Assembly (NCBI RefSeq): GCF_002104995.1 | Contig: NW_024468256.1 | Span: 268,001 to 332,000 of the forward strand | Reading direction: 5' to 3' | DNA: 64,000 nt | Source: Linderina pennispora | Lineage: Eukaryota > Kickxellomycota > Kickxellomycetes > Kickxellales > Kickxellaceae | In this document: in pieces, positions 11,150 through 22,249 of the stretch | Position numbering within the stretch: the first letter of the stretch is position 1 | Layout of the letters: every line of letters begins with the position of its first letter | Position numbers and translations under genes: made by a program | The notes under the pieces: generated by a model | What the model saw: only the letters and a program-made list of their open reading frames with translations | What the model was told of the DNA's origin: nothing | Database searches by the model: none

Positions 11150-12232
11150 ATGGGTCTTGCTGAGCCAAAGAGCCGTACGCTGTACAGCGCGGATCCGCGC
11201 AACTTGCACTGGAGTGAAGGTAAGTCAGAAAGATACCTAATATCCACTGGAGACCGCAGCGAACGCATATATGCGCTGACAGTGTTTGCATGCATCCGTA
11301 GACAAGAGCCGGTTTGGGTTCAAGATGCTGGAGAAGATGGGGTGGAGCGAGGGCAAGGGCCTGGGCGCAAACGAGGACGGCCGCAAAGAGCATGTCAAGA
11401 TCAAGCTCAAGTCGAACAACCACGGCATCGGCGCGGACAAGAAAACGATCCGCAACTGGCTGGAAAACACAGACGGCTTTTTCTGAGCTGCTGTCGCGCC
11501 TGAACTCGGACTCGGCAACGCCGTCTGACGCTCCAAAGGCCGAAGCGAAGAAGTCCGGAGACAAAGACCTGTGCTGACTGCGGCCAGCGCCCGCCTGAAT
11601 CGCCTTAGCCATCGCACAAAGTTCCGCAACATGAAGCGCATGGCGATGCAGGACGACAAGGGTCTAGCAGGAGATCCTGGGCGTTAGCAGCAAGACATCG
11701 ACGGCCAAGGACACGCCCTGCAAGCACTGTATCCTGATTCTGAGAGGCAATCAGGCGAGAGCACGCCGTCGCTGCAGACAGAGATTGTGGATTCTGGCGT
11801 TAACGTTGCGGATTACTTTGCGCAGAAGATGAGGAGCAATCCGGCGTTGGCAGGCGATTTATGGACTCGCACCGAGTGAGGAGAAGGTTAAGGAGGATGA
11901 TTCCGACAGCAGCTGCAGCAAGAAGCGCAAGGCGGACGATGATGGCAGTGACGATGATCACCGTCGAGAAAAAGGACAAGAAGCACAAGGACAAAAAGGA
12001 CAAAAAGGACAAGAAGCATAAGAAGCATAAGAAGGATAGGAGCAAGAAGCGCAAGGCCGACGATGACAGTCGATGATGGAGGAGGAGCCCAAGGTACGAG
12101 GAAGGAGAAGAAGGACAAGTCGGAAAAGAGGGAGAAGAAGAGCAGGAAGGACAAGAAGGAGAAAGCGAGAAGAGCAAGAAGGACAAGAAATCCAAGGACA
12201 AAAAGCACAAGAGCAAGTCTAAGTCGACATAG
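11150..12232 (+). CDS. PXR1: Gno1/Pxr1 (PINX1) G-patch protein of ribosome biogenesis, frameshifted
   Basis: Exon 1 begins at 11150 (MGLAEPKSRTLYSADPRNLHW). An 82-bp intron (11220-11301, GTAAGT...CCGTAG) joins in frame to KSRFGFKMLEKMGWSEGKGL, the G-patch. Later segments include HIGIGA-like NNHGIGADKK, HRTKFRNMKRMAMQDDKG, VNVADYFAQKM and a long Lys/Asp/His tail. Together these match Pxr1/Gno1 and PINX1, nucleolar cofactors that stimulate Prp43 in pre-rRNA processing. The family tail is likewise Lys-rich. The frame breaks first in the T-run at 11478-11482, where one T fewer restores SELLSRLNS, and several times later. The end is placed at the TAG of 12230-12232 after SKSKST. Family identity is strong; the exact C-terminal reading is not. 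Confidence 0.88.
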
Positions 12233-12481
12233 CCTGGCAGACACTCACAACTCTGTTTGGGAATAAATGCCATGTATTCATCGTCACCATCCACCAGTAC
12301 TGGCACATGTGCTCTGCTCTACGTATGTGTGGGGTTTTGAAATTACAAACAAAAAGGGAGACTTGAAGATAGAAGCTGGGAGGCCAAGAGACAACTATAA
12401 GAACGTGGCTAATTAATCTCTCAGCTCCACAGATATCCTGGATATGATAATAGATTGTGCTAGCCAGATGCGCCTGGGCGT

Positions 12482-13464
12482 TCAGCACGCGCAGCCGTCG
12501 GCGTTCGCCCGGTTGCCTGCCTCGCCAGCAGAACCAAAGCCGTTCTCCCCAAGCAGGTTGACATTGACATTTCCCGAGTTCAGCTGGCCAGATCTGGCCG
12601 CACGCGAGTTGCTGGCAATCTGGTTGAGATCCAGCTTCTTTGCAATCTCCGTGAAGGTCTCGACAACGCCCTCACCCGACTTTGCGCTCGTCTCCAAGAA
12701 CAGCAGTCCAGCCTCGTCCGCATATGCACGCGCCGTAGCCGTTGCCACCTGGCGACCAATGCCCTCGCTGGCAGCACGCGTCTCGTCAGTCTCCTCCTCG
12801 CCCTCCTCGCTACCCTCATCAGCCGCGTCCGACTCGCCGGTGGCCGCCGATTCTGTCGGCTCGGGCGTGCCAGCCAAATCCAGCTTGTTACCAACCAGCG
12901 CAATCACAATGTTCGGGTTTGCCTGCCGCTGCAGCTCCTTGATCCAAGACTTTGCACGGTCAAGCGACGACTCGCGCGTGATATCGTACACCACTACCGC
13001 CGCCTGCGCGTTGCGGTAGTACATGGGCGCCAGCGAATGGAACCGCTCCTGGCCGGCCGTGTCCCAAATGTCAAGCTTCAGCACAGCATCGTCCAGCCTC
13101 ACCTTCTGCGTCAGGAATGCCGCTACATGTGTGAAAATCGCGTTGGGGGAGAGGGATGCGTGTGAGCAGTATGAAACAGCCAGCGACTTTTCTGGCTGCA
13201 GTGCCAGGAGCCATGCATTTCTTGGCATTTCACGACTTACCTCCGATAGTTGGCTCCTTGTTCTCCTGGAACTCGTCGTTGACAAAGCGAAGGACCAGGC
13301 TTGACTTTCCGACCGCAGCTTCGCCTAAGAACAGATGTGCCAATGGTTAGTGCAAGGTGTCTAAAGGCCAAGGGCGTGGAGCCGCCACCATTTTTCCGCA
13401 TACCTAGCAAAACGACTTTAATCTGAATGGGCTTGGACTGGTGCTGAGCTGTGTGTCCCGGCAT
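12482..13464 (-). CDS. RAB5: Rab5-family GTPase (Vps21/Ypt52-like)
   Basis: Three exons (13464-13404, 13324-13241, 13122-12482) join cleanly through introns of 79 and 118 bp. The product shows the P-loop [12 protein letters not shown], switch I TIGAAFLTQ (a Rab5 hallmark), [24 protein letters not shown] and ETSAKSG, and ends in a prenylatable CAC. Rab5 proteins control early endosome fusion and vacuolar sorting. About 35 residues rich in Glu/Asp are inserted between NKLDL and the ETSAK motif; yeast Ypt52 also has an acidic insert there. The start at 13464 gives [11 protein letters not shown]. An upstream ATG at 13519 opens a different frame that would need a one-base shift, so the N-terminus is uncertain. 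Confidence 0.94.
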
Positions 13465-13957
13465 TGGCAGCCCCAGATGCGGGAGCCGGACTGTTCTGGG
13501 TAGTGCTTGCTTGCGACATGATTTCAGGTCAATACAAAAGCTGCGAGTAATAAAGTGTGCAAATTAAAATTCGAAAGCTCGAAAATTCAAAAAAGCAATA
13601 AAAGCGTGCCTAGAGAAAAGTGACGATGCACTGCTGCCAATGCAGGATGCCCGATCACGTGGCAGATGATTGCTGATTCGATTCTGCCAATACGGCGTTT
13701 GTAAAATCCCGCTGGTGATTAGGGTAAGAGCGGCCACGCCAGCGCTGGAGCTTATTACCAAAGTGCCAAGCATTATGCCGACGACCGACCCGAACCGGCT
13801 GAGGCGACCACCTCCCTCTGCTGCCCTAGAACCACTTTCTTTCCCTTTTTTTTTCCTTCTCAGGCCCACATTTGATTTCCGTCAGCGATTATATATTTTG
13901 AATTTGGGAACTGCTAGCCAAACTTTACCTCTCTTATCTTTCATTTATTAGCGAAAA
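13465..13957. promoter_or_regulatory. Divergent promoter between Rab5 and the m-AAA protease genes
   Basis: This 493-bp spacer lies between two head-to-head genes. It holds a long pyrimidine tract near 13838-13862 and a TATATATT near 13890, about 70 bp upstream of the m-AAA start. An alternative Rab5 N-terminal start (13519) falls inside it. No other ORF is supported. Confidence 0.4.
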
Positions 13958-16424
13958 ATGTTGTCTGCTCCCGCGCGCATTTTTCCTCACGGCCGGACAG
14001 CAGCGCTGAACAGCCTGGTGCGGCGACTGGCACAGCCTCTGATGCCCCTGCAGACGGGTCTTCCCCCCCTGGGGCTCTCAGCGCAGTCGATCCATAGCAA
14101 GCCGCGCGGCAAGTCAGTGTTTTCTGGGCTGCGCGAGATCCATAGCACAGCCCGGTGGGCCGACAGTAACAAGGACAATAAGAGCGACGAAAACATACCT
14201 GCTGGCTTCGAGAACTTTGTAAACAAGCACGGCAAGGAGGGAAGCAGGAAATGGCGCTCGGACGCCAGCAAGTCAGACGAGGCACAGGAGCCGCGGCAAG
14301 AGAAGAAGACGTCTGAGGCTGAGAAGACAGACGCCAAGGTCGATGCGAAGGAGCAGAAGTCTGAGGAGCCAAAGGCGGATGGCGCCGGTGGAGGCAAGAA
14401 GAAGATCCCCAAGAGAGACTCGAGCAAGAAGGAGGAAGACTTCTTTGGCATGCCAGGATCAAACAACTGGCTGCCGTGGGCTGTTGGTGGTCTGATTACA
14501 TACCAGCTCATGTCGTCAAACAATAGCGAGGAGAACCGGCAGATCACTTGGCAGGAGTTCCGCCGCGTGTACATGGATCGCGGTCTGGTCGATCGGCTGG
14601 TGGTGGTCAACCGTAACCGCGTCCGCGCCATTCTGCGCCCGGGTGCTGCCAATGGCAACAGTGCCCAGGGTGTGAGCATGTCGCCGCCCAGTGTCATGTT
14701 CTCGATTGGCTCTGTCGAGTCGTTTGAGAAGCAGCTTGATGATGCGCAGGATGAGCTCGGCATTCCGCCCTCCCAGCGCATCCCAGTCGAGTACCGCGAC
14801 GAGGTCAGCGTGTTCTCGACATTGCTGCACTTTGCCCCGACGCTGCTGCTGATTGGTGCCTTTGTGTGGCTATCGCGCAAGGCCCCCGGCGCTGGCGGCG
14901 CTGGCGGTAGTTCGGGTGGAATCTTCGGCATTGGCAAGAGCCGCGCCAAGATGTACAACAAGGAGACTGATGTCAAAATCGCCTTCAAGGACGTGGCCGG
15001 ATGTGACGAGGCCAAAGAGGAGATCATGGAGTTTGTCAAGTTCCTGAAGGAGCCTGAGGTCTACGAGCGCCTCGGTGCCAAGATTCCCAAGGGTGCGATC
15101 CTGTCGGGCCCGCCTGGTACCGGTAAGACGCTGCTGGCCAAGGCCACTGCTGGCGAGGCTGGTGTGCCGTTCCTGTCGGTGTCAGGATCTGAGTTTGTCG
15201 AGATGTTTGTTGGTGTCGGTTCGGCCCGTATCCGCGACCTGTTCCAGACAGCCAAGAAGAACGCTCCGTGCATTATCTTCATTGACGAGATTGACGCTAT
15301 TGGCAAGGCGCGCGGCCGCGGTGGTGCCATGGGCGGCAACGATGAGCGCGAGGCTACGCTGAATCAGCTTTTGGTCGAGATGGACGGCTTTGGCTCCAGC
15401 GAGCACGTCGTGATCCTGGCCGGTACCAACCGGCCTGATGTGCTGGATCCGGCGCTGATGCGCCCTGGTCGTTTCGATCGGCACATTTCCATCGACCGGC
15501 CTGACATCAAGGGCCGTGCCGACATCTTCCGTGTCCACCTGGGCCCGATTCTGACCAGCGAGGACAAGCACAAGCTGGCCAACAAGATGGCAGCAATGAC
15601 GCCTGGGTTCTCCGGCGCCGACATCGCCAATGTCTGTAACGAGGCGGCCCTGATTGCTGCTCGTGCGGGCTCACAGCAGGTCATGCACACTCACTTTGAG
15701 CAGGCCATTGAGCGTGTCATTGCCGGTCTGGAGAAGAAGTCGCGCGTGCTCTCCCCCGAGGAGAAGAAGACGGTGGCGTACCACGAGGCTGGGCACGCCG
15801 TTGTGGGGTGGTTTATGCGCCACGCGGACCCGCTGCTCAAGGTGTCGATCATCCCGCGCGGAGCCGGCGCCCTTGGATACGCGCAGTATCTGCCCAAGGA
15901 CCAGTACCTGTTCTCAACCGAGCAGCTGCACGACCGCATGTGCATGACGCTTGGCGGCCGTGCCTCGGAGGAGCTCTTCTTCAAGGTCATCACCACGGGT
16001 GCGTCCGACGACCTGCAAAAGGTCACCAAGATGGCGTATGCACAGATTGTACAGTACGGCATGAACAAGCGGGTCGGGCAGCTCAACTTTGTGGATTCGC
16101 AGCAGCAGGAGTCGTTCAGCAAGCCGTACTCGGAGGCCACTGCCGAAATGATCGACCAGGAGGTGCGCAAGATGGTCAACGACGCGTACCAGACCACGAT
16201 TAACCTTCTGACCGACAAGCGCGACGCTGTGGAGAAGGTCGCCCAGCTGCTGCTCAAGAAGGAGGTTCTGAACCGCGAGGATATGGTTGACCTGCTGGGC
16301 CCGCGGCCGTTCAAGGAGAAGATCCAGTATCGAGGAGTTTGTCCTTGACAAGTCGTCGTCAATGGAGTCCAGGCCTGAGGCTGAGCCCAAGGCTGAGCCC
16401 AAGGCTGAGCCCAAGAAGGAGTAA
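13958..16424 (+). CDS. Mitochondrial m-AAA protease subunit (Afg3/Yta10 or Yta12 type)
   Basis: The protein has about 820 residues. An Arg-rich presequence ([13 protein letters not shown]) is followed by a charged Lys/Glu linker. Two transmembrane segments follow ([15 protein letters not shown] near residue 170 and [18 protein letters not shown] near 295). Next is the AAA domain with Walker A GPPGTGKT near residue 382, Walker B IIFIDEID and the arginine region LMRPGRFDR. The M41 zinc site HEAGH is near residue 608. Hexamers of this family degrade and dislocate inner-membrane proteins from the matrix side. The uninterrupted frame ends early at 16348. One surplus base near 16331 (tat-c-gaggag) hides the usual YEEFV tail. 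The tail continues through three KAEP repeats to TAA at 16422-16424, which I take as the true end. Confidence 0.95.
16374..16418 (+). repeat. Short in-frame GAGCCCAAGGCT tandem repeat at the m-AAA C-terminus
   Basis: Three near-perfect 12-nt units encode EPKA-type repeats just before the stop codon of the m-AAA gene. They become in-frame only after the one-base discontinuity near 16331 is discounted. Confidence 0.7.
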
Positions 16425-16734
16425 GCCGGCGATCTTTACTAGATTCTTTTATTCTTCGTTTACATAAAGCTGTTTGCAATCCTGTCCAAGTTGGCCTGAG
16501 ACTTGAAGCAAAATCAGCTGCGCATGGTTTTTTCATTGGAGATTTTTGCTTCAAGTCACGAAGCGCGTTGAGGAATAGTGTCAGCTCGTTTTCCTTTCCG
16601 CTTTCCTGTATATTTTTTTTACATATAGAACGCCCTCTCCTTGTGCTATTTCATGGCTGCCAGCATTCTCACAGGGAGGGGCCAGCTCACAACCAGCATA
16701 CGACCTGTACTACATACCCCGGTCGCTTATCAGT
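16425..16734. other. Intergenic spacer, m-AAA gene to cyclin gene
   Basis: A 310-bp tandem-gene spacer with T-rich runs near 16608-16622. It carries the 3' flank of one gene and the promoter of the next. Nothing else is recognised. Confidence 0.4.
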
Positions 16735-17509
16735 ATGTCGCATAAATATAGGACGCAGATAGCCACAGCAGCAAGGATACAGGCATTAACCTCGGTTTCG
16801 CCGTTTGTAGGGCTCGCAGTGGACTGGCTAGCCCAGCTGTTTCCCTCGACAGACAGCCCGGGCTCTCGGCTCAAGGGGCGGAATCGGGCAGTAGACTCGC
16901 GGCAATACCCGGACTTTAAGCATTTTATCGAGACGCTGCTGTTCAATGGGCGGATATCCTCAGCAACGCTGGTCCACGGACTGATATACCTGGGGCGGTT
17001 TCCACAAGCGGCTGCCAAGGCGAGCAATAATCGAGGACGGCGCCAAGCACAAGATATTCCTGGCAGCGCTCCTGGTGGCCAGCAAATTCTGCGACGACCG
17101 GTACCCTTTATCGACGTGCTTCGTCTGCGGGTTCCTCTCCTGAGGGCCTGTTTCCGGCGCCAGGATGTCAACCGGATGGAGCGCGCGTTTCTGTCGCAAA
17201 TCAAGTACAACCTGGTAGTGAGTCCCGACGAGCTTTCAGGCGGTTTTGCTGAAGCACGGGGTTGACATTAAGCAGATTGCCCGGATGGTTGCCGAGAAGA
17301 CAAACACCAGGTTTTACGAGACGCCTGTCAACCCAAGGCTGTATCCGAAGACGGAGAAGCCAGCGAACCTGCCCTCTATCTCGAAGGTTATTGCCAATCG
17401 GGCTGTTGCCGGCCATTCGGCTAGCGCCAGGGCTACAGGCACAGCGAGAGGCATGGGCCTGACCATGGGCACTGCGAGGCTGACAGATGGCAGTGCGGTT
17501 TTAGCATAG
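16735..17509 (+). CDS. Pho85-type (Pcl-like) cyclin, frameshifted
   Basis: The first frame gives FKHFIETLLFNGRISSATLV and HGLIYLGRFPQAAAK. The shifted frame continues as AIIEDGAKHKIFLAALLVAS and KFCDDRYPLST. The frame then returns to DVNRMERAFLSQIKYNLVVS and shifts again to AVLLKHGVDIKQIARMV. This is the cyclin box of Pcl/Clg-type cyclins, which bind Pho85-like kinases; the helix with KFCDDR is typical. Discounting one base at 17019-17020, one in the T-run 17234-17236 and two more in between gives a continuous product of about 255 residues ending at 17509. The C-terminal tail is Gly/Ala/Thr-rich. Subtype and partner kinase are inferred. Confidence 0.8.
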
Positions 17510-17705
17510 CGCGCATTTGGAGAGCACCGTCCATAGAGACCAGTATGCGAAGCCATTGCCGGTGGTTCCACGGTGACAGCAGTGGCTGCTCTATCCGGTT
17601 CTTTTTGCTTATCGATTTAGTCGGGTAGTAAATATTTCCATATCGATTGTACTGCCAGTATACGCTGCGAGCTCTGCGCAGCAACAGCTCTCCGGGTCCC
17701 TCCAT
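17510..17705. other. Upstream spacer of the mitochondrial TrpRS gene
   Basis: A short tandem-gene spacer of 196 bp holding the cyclin 3' flank and the probable TrpRS promoter. No further feature is seen. Confidence 0.35.
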
Positions 17706-19025
17706 ATGCAATCGACAGCGCTCGCACCACCTGCCTACCGGCCATTCAACGCCAGCTCGCTATGCGTCGGGGCAGCCCAGGAATCAGGGACGCGCTGGGC
17801 ACGCATCTGCCTCCAGCAGAGGCAAAAGATCAAGGCGGCTGATCTTATCGCCATAACTGAATCGGGACATGGGGCGACGGCATGGCCCATGTTTTGGGGG
17901 GTGAGCGTGAGGCACCAGGGGTTTCACGGCTTCTCTCAGCAATCTTGTTTCCAACTCTAGGCGCTTTACAGATACCATGGCCATGCGCGTGTTCTCGGGG
18001 ATCCAGCCAACGGGCGTCCCGCAGCTAGGCAACTACCTGGGCTCGCTGCAGAACTGGGTGAAGCTCCAGCAAAACAGCACGGCCGACGACTCGCTGCTGT
18101 TCAGCATCGTTGACCTGCACGCGCTGACAGTGCCGCGCAGCCCGCAGAAGCTGCGGCAGGAGACGCTGGAGATGGCAGCGTCGATTGTCGCGTGCGGGGT
18201 GGACCCGAGCAAGTCGCTTTTGTTCCGGCAGTCGGCGGTGGCAGCGCACACGCAGCTTCTGTGGGTGCTCGGGTGCATCACGCCGGTCGGGTGGCTCAAC
18301 CGCATGACGCAGTGGAAAAGCAAGCTGCAGCAGCAAGGGCAGCTTGTGGGCCAGACAGAGGCGCTCAACGTGCATGCGCCGGCGGCCCAGGGCCTGCTGG
18401 CCGGGCTGTTCACATATCCGGTCCTGATGGCGGCAGACATCCTGCTGTACAAGGCCACGCACATTCCGGTGGGCGACGACCAGGTGCAGCATCTGGAGCT
18501 GGCGCGCGACATTGCAGAGCATTTCAACAAGACATACAAGACGCGGCTGTTCCCGCTGCCAGCGCCGCTGCTGACCGAGTCCAAGCGCGTGATGTCGCTG
18601 CGCGACCCACAGCGCAAGATGTCAAAGTCCGACCCGAACGAGCAGTCGCGGATTATGCTCAGCGACTCGGACGATTCGAATCCGCCGCAAAATCAAAAAG
18701 GCGCCGACTGACTCGATCCGCGGGATCACGTTCGATGCGAAAGGAGCGGCCGGGCGTGGCCAACCTGCTGGCGATCTATGCGGCGCTCAGGGAGACCGAG
18801 TGCGAGCAGGCGGCGGCAGAGCTGCGCGACTGCTCCAATGCCCAGCTGAAGGAGGCGGTGGCCGAGGCGGTTGTGCAGTTTGTCGGCCCGGTGCGCAGCG
18901 AGATGCAGCGGCTGCTGGCGAATGCCGGCGATCTGGAGAAGATGCTGGCCGAGAACGAAGAAAAGGTCAATGGCATTGCAAGGGCAAACTGGAAAGAAAT
19001 CGCCACGTGTGTTGGGCTTCAATAA
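17706..19025 (+). CDS. MSW1: Mitochondrial tryptophanyl-tRNA synthetase
   Basis: The core from 17977 shows FSGIQPTGVPQLGNYLGSL (the class I HIGH-type motif), VGDDQVQHLELARDIAEHF, and KMSKSDPN near 18615. These are the signatures of bacterial/mitochondrial TrpRS, which charges tRNA-Trp. Starting at 17977 would leave no presequence. An upstream ATG at 17706 opens a segment beginning MQSTALAPPAYRPF. It can splice from a GTGAGC donor at 17901 to the acceptor ending at 17960, provided one base of the six-G run there is surplus. Two further one-base excesses (18679-18680 and 18740-18742) are needed to reach the C-terminal helices (RPGVANLLAIYAAL to GLQ). The stop at 19023-19025 overlaps AATAAA. The gene is tail-to-tail with GDH. 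Confidence 0.87.
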
Positions 19026-19026
19026 A
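19021..19026 (+). promoter_or_regulatory. AATAAA polyadenylation signal overlapping the TrpRS stop codon
   Basis: AATAAA starts two bases before the TAA of the TrpRS gene. Cleavage 10-30 nt downstream would fall inside the 3' end of the convergent GDH gene. Confidence 0.55.
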
Positions 19027-19035
19027 GAAAGAGTT

Positions 19036-20643
19036 TTATGCGTGGGTGAAGATGGAGCCGGAGCCAGCCAGGCTGGCGGCGATCTTGTTAATGGAGTTGG
19101 TCATGGCGGCGGTGCGGTAGTCGATCTCCTTGAGGTTGGCGGTCTGGCGGGTCTCGTTGCAGGCAACAATCATTGTGTCCTCCAGACCCGAATACACCAG
19201 CTCATGCTCCTCGGCGCCGTGGATCAGCTCACGGCGCTCGCCCTCCGACAGCGGGCGCCCGGCGTTGCCCTCGACCAGCGCCAGCAGCTGCTCCTTGCTG
19301 CGCTCGTCCCAGCGCTTGTTCATGCGGCCAAACCGCAGGTGCGACAGGTTCTTGGCCCACTCAAAGTACGACACACACACTCCGCCAGCGTTCAGCAGCA
19401 GGTCCGGCACAATAACCTTGCCGTTTGCACGCAGCACCTCGTCGGCTGCCGGCGTCACCGGGCCATTGGCAGCCTCGCCGATCAGCTTGGCCTTGATCTT
19501 GTGGGCATTGCGCAGGCCGATCTGGCGCTCCAGCGCTGCGGGGATCAGCACGTCGCACTCGCTCTCCAGCACAGTCATGGGCTGGTCGACGATCTTGGCG
19601 TCGGGGAAGCCCTTGAACGACCCGTGCTCCTTGCGCCACAGGAACAGGTGCTCGACGTTGATGCCGGCCTCGTTGTACGCAGCATAGTCGTGCTCGACGA
19701 TGCCGCGGATCTTGGCGCCGTTCGACTCAAAGAACTTGGCCGCCCAGTAGCCCACATTGCCGAAGCCCTGGATGATCACGCTGGTGTCCTGGATCTTGCC
19801 GTGGTGCCCAATCTTCTTCTGCACCTCGGGGTATGTCAGGAACTCGCGCACGCCGTAGTACACGCCCAGCCCGGTGGCCTCTGTGCGCCCACGCACGCCG
19901 CCCAGCGACAGCGCCTTGCCCGTCACACACGCGGCTCCGCTGACGTCCTGCGGGTTGAAGTTGCGGTATGTGTCTGCAATCCACCCCATCTCGCGTGCCC
20001 CCGTGCCCACGTCCGGAGCCGGCACGTCCACGCCCGGGCCAATAAAGTTCTTCTGGCACAGCTCCAGCGTGAACCGCCGCGTGATGCGCTCCAGCTCCGC
20101 CTCGGTCCAGTCCGCCGGGTTGATCATGATGCCGCCCTTGCCGCCGCCAAACGGCACGTCCACCACCGCACACTTGTACGTCATCAGCGCCGACAGAGCC
20201 TCCACCTCCTGCAGATCCACCGCCGACGAGAACCGGATCCCGCCCTTGCACGGCAGCCGGTGCCGCGAGTGCTGCGACCGGTACCCGCGGATCATCACTG
20301 TCTTGCCGTCCTTCTCCACCGGGAACGTCACGCTCAGCACGCTGTCCGTGGCCTTGATGTGCTTGAGCGTCTCGGCTGTTGCATTGCTGTACTTGGCTGC
20401 GCGGTCAAAGTACATGCCGACCGCCTGCAGGAACTTTGGCTCGTTGTCCTCGGTGGCCTGGTAGCCAGTGGTCGAGTGCGAGCGCGCGGGCACTGCAGCG
20501 AGGGACTTGGCCAGAGCGCCAGACTTGCGACTACACAGGCACCCTGTTAGTTGTATGCAGCTGCTGCAGCGCCTTATATCGCGAGGGCGACTGGTAACTT
20601 ACCTGATGGCACCTCTGAGCTGTGCAGACATAAGCAAAGCCAT
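19036..20643 (-). CDS. Mitochondrial glutamate dehydrogenase, animal (GLUD1) type
   Basis: Exon 1 (20643-20603) and exon 2 (20530-19036) flank a 72-bp intron and encode 511 residues without a break. The N-terminus (MALLMSAQLRGAI, then RKSGALAKSLAAVPARSHS) is a mitochondrial presequence. Family signatures include HRLPCKGGIRFS with the catalytic Lys, PFGGGKGGI, GPGVDVPAPDVGTGAREM, the Rossmann motif GFGNVGYWAA and NAGGVCVSYFEW. The enzyme interconverts glutamate and 2-oxoglutarate with NAD(P). After YFEW, about 50 residues precede SGLEDTM, which matches the length of the antenna found in animal GLUD1. Bacterial forms lack it. Most studied fungi instead use NADP-Gdh1 or the large NAD-Gdh2. Confidence 0.96.
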
Positions 20644-21029
20644 CTTGGGACAAAAGGAGTTGTTCTACTAGTTAGGGAAAAGTGTATAAAAATGAAGAGA
20701 TACCGAAAAGAAAGGGGAGGAGGGAAGCCGCCCGCCGGCCATCGAGTTATATGCGAGGCAAGACCTGGAGGCATGGCGCGGTGTTGGCTGCTGAGGAGCT
20801 GTTGCGTGCGAAACAAAGGCGCACAGGCCACTTTGAACCCCCGCAGGGAATGCCCGCCCCCAAACCTGAAAATAAAATCGATTGCCACAGCCTGCCCGCC
20901 CATCTGCACTTTGCTTCGCCGTGGAAACGCTGCAAAGCCACCGTTTTGGCGCACTTTTCCCACACGAGTGATGGACAGAACTATTTGCTATGGCTGCAAA
21001 AAAAAAAAAAGTAATTAAACATGCAAGGT
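20644..21029. promoter_or_regulatory. GDH promoter and ceramidase 3' flank
   Basis: A 386-bp spacer between two minus-strand genes. It includes an A-run at 20998-21010 next to the ceramidase stop. No ORF is supported. Confidence 0.4.
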
Positions 21030-22249
21030 CTATGCAGTCTTGGTCGTGGGAGCCCGCTCAAGGTACGGAATGAACCCCAGCATCCGCGTTGCCCGGTACT
21101 GGTCGACCGTGCCCAGCATCACCAGCCGCAAATACTGCTGGTACACAATGCTGGCATAGCACCCCAGGGCCGTGCCAATGTGCCAGTACGCGTGGAGCTG
21201 GAAGAACGGCGCCAGCACCGGATGCACCCACCCGCGCAGCTCGCGCAAGGTTCCGCACCAGACGTTGTCGATGTTCCACAGCACAAATGCCATGCCAAAC
21301 GAGCCCGCGCCCAGCAGGAACAGATGCCGCATTTCCGTGTATGCCCGTACATTCGTCTTGCGGATCTCCATCTGGTAGAATGTGCTGCGCACAAGAATCA
21401 CCGCCACCTCAATCGCGTATGCCACCTGGTGAAACACCGGGTTGCGGTTCTGCAGGTACACCAGCGTCACCATCGCAGAGTATCCAAACAGCGCCAGCGA
21501 CACAACCAGGTCATTGCCCGCCTTGACGTTCGCCTGCAGCACACAATATATGCACACGCATGTGCAGTACACCACTACAGCAAGGCCCATTCAGCAAATT
21601 GCAATCCACCCAGGTCACTCGCGATGGCCCATTTAATACTTACTAGGGAGCTCGTCGGCCAGCTGCCACTGGTACTGGAGGGTCATATGGAACAGCCACC
21701 TACAGCAATGATCGCCCAATGGCCATGGATTCGGTCAGCAGGTCATGAAACACCCGGCTAAAGTCGCAATGCCGACCCCCCGCTCCCCCTCCCACTAATG
21801 TACTTACGACCCCATGCCGACAACCAACATGCCCAAGTAGCAGAGCAGGAACCGGTTCTCCTGCCCTGTTGCCCGCACCTTGTGCATGCCAAACAGCGCC
21901 AGTCCCAAGAACGCAATGTTGGTTGTCGTGTTCCAGAACTCGGCAATGTACTTGCACATCACATAGTTTTCCTACAAACAATGTGGCGGGTGCTTGAGCA
22001 AACAAACAAACTACTGCCGATGATTTCCCTCCCTCGCCTACTGATTTCCTCCCCTCGCCTCGGAATACCCTACCTCGCACCAGTCGATCGTCGACGTCCT
22101 ACATGATGTTGCACCGAGTGCGGAAACCCCCCACCATAGCCGACTTCTTTAGCAATTAAAGCGACATTCTGTGGGGCCCACTCATGGGGAAGAGAGAGAA
22201 CAGGAACTCCTTACGCTTCGCCCCAATAGTACGCATCGCGACCAACCAT
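21030..22249 (-). CDS. Alkaline ceramidase, copy 1
   Basis: Five exons (22249-22215, 22098-22074, 21971-21808, 21699-21644, 21574-21030) splice cleanly to 274 residues. Exon 2 is only 25 nt and codes TSTIDWCE. Family motifs are STIDWCEENYV-type N-terminus, IAEFWNT, FHMTLQYQWQLADELPMVY with the first metal-site His, NIDNVWC, and LHAYWHIGTA with the HxxxH pair. Several hydrophobic segments give the expected multipass topology. Alkaline ceramidases (Ypc1/Ydc1, ACER) hydrolyse ceramides in the ER/Golgi membrane. All putative zinc and Ser/Asp catalytic positions are present. It lies head-to-head with copy 2 and shares its first intron positions. Splicing is assigned by eye but every junction preserves frame. 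Confidence 0.94.

Noticed and set aside
13987-15039. A 350-codon minus-strand ORF opposite the m-AAA N-terminus
   Set aside because: It lies opposite a conserved protease gene and its Ser/Pro/Leu content mirrors the coding strand.
18871-20550. A 559-codon plus-strand ORF antisense to glutamate dehydrogenase
   Set aside because: It is exactly antisense to a conserved, intron-bearing GDH in GC-rich sequence, where codon bias keeps the opposite strand open. Its translation is low-complexity Leu/Val/Arg with no domain. Antisense ORFs opposite GDH genes have been proposed elsewhere, but nothing here supports coding.
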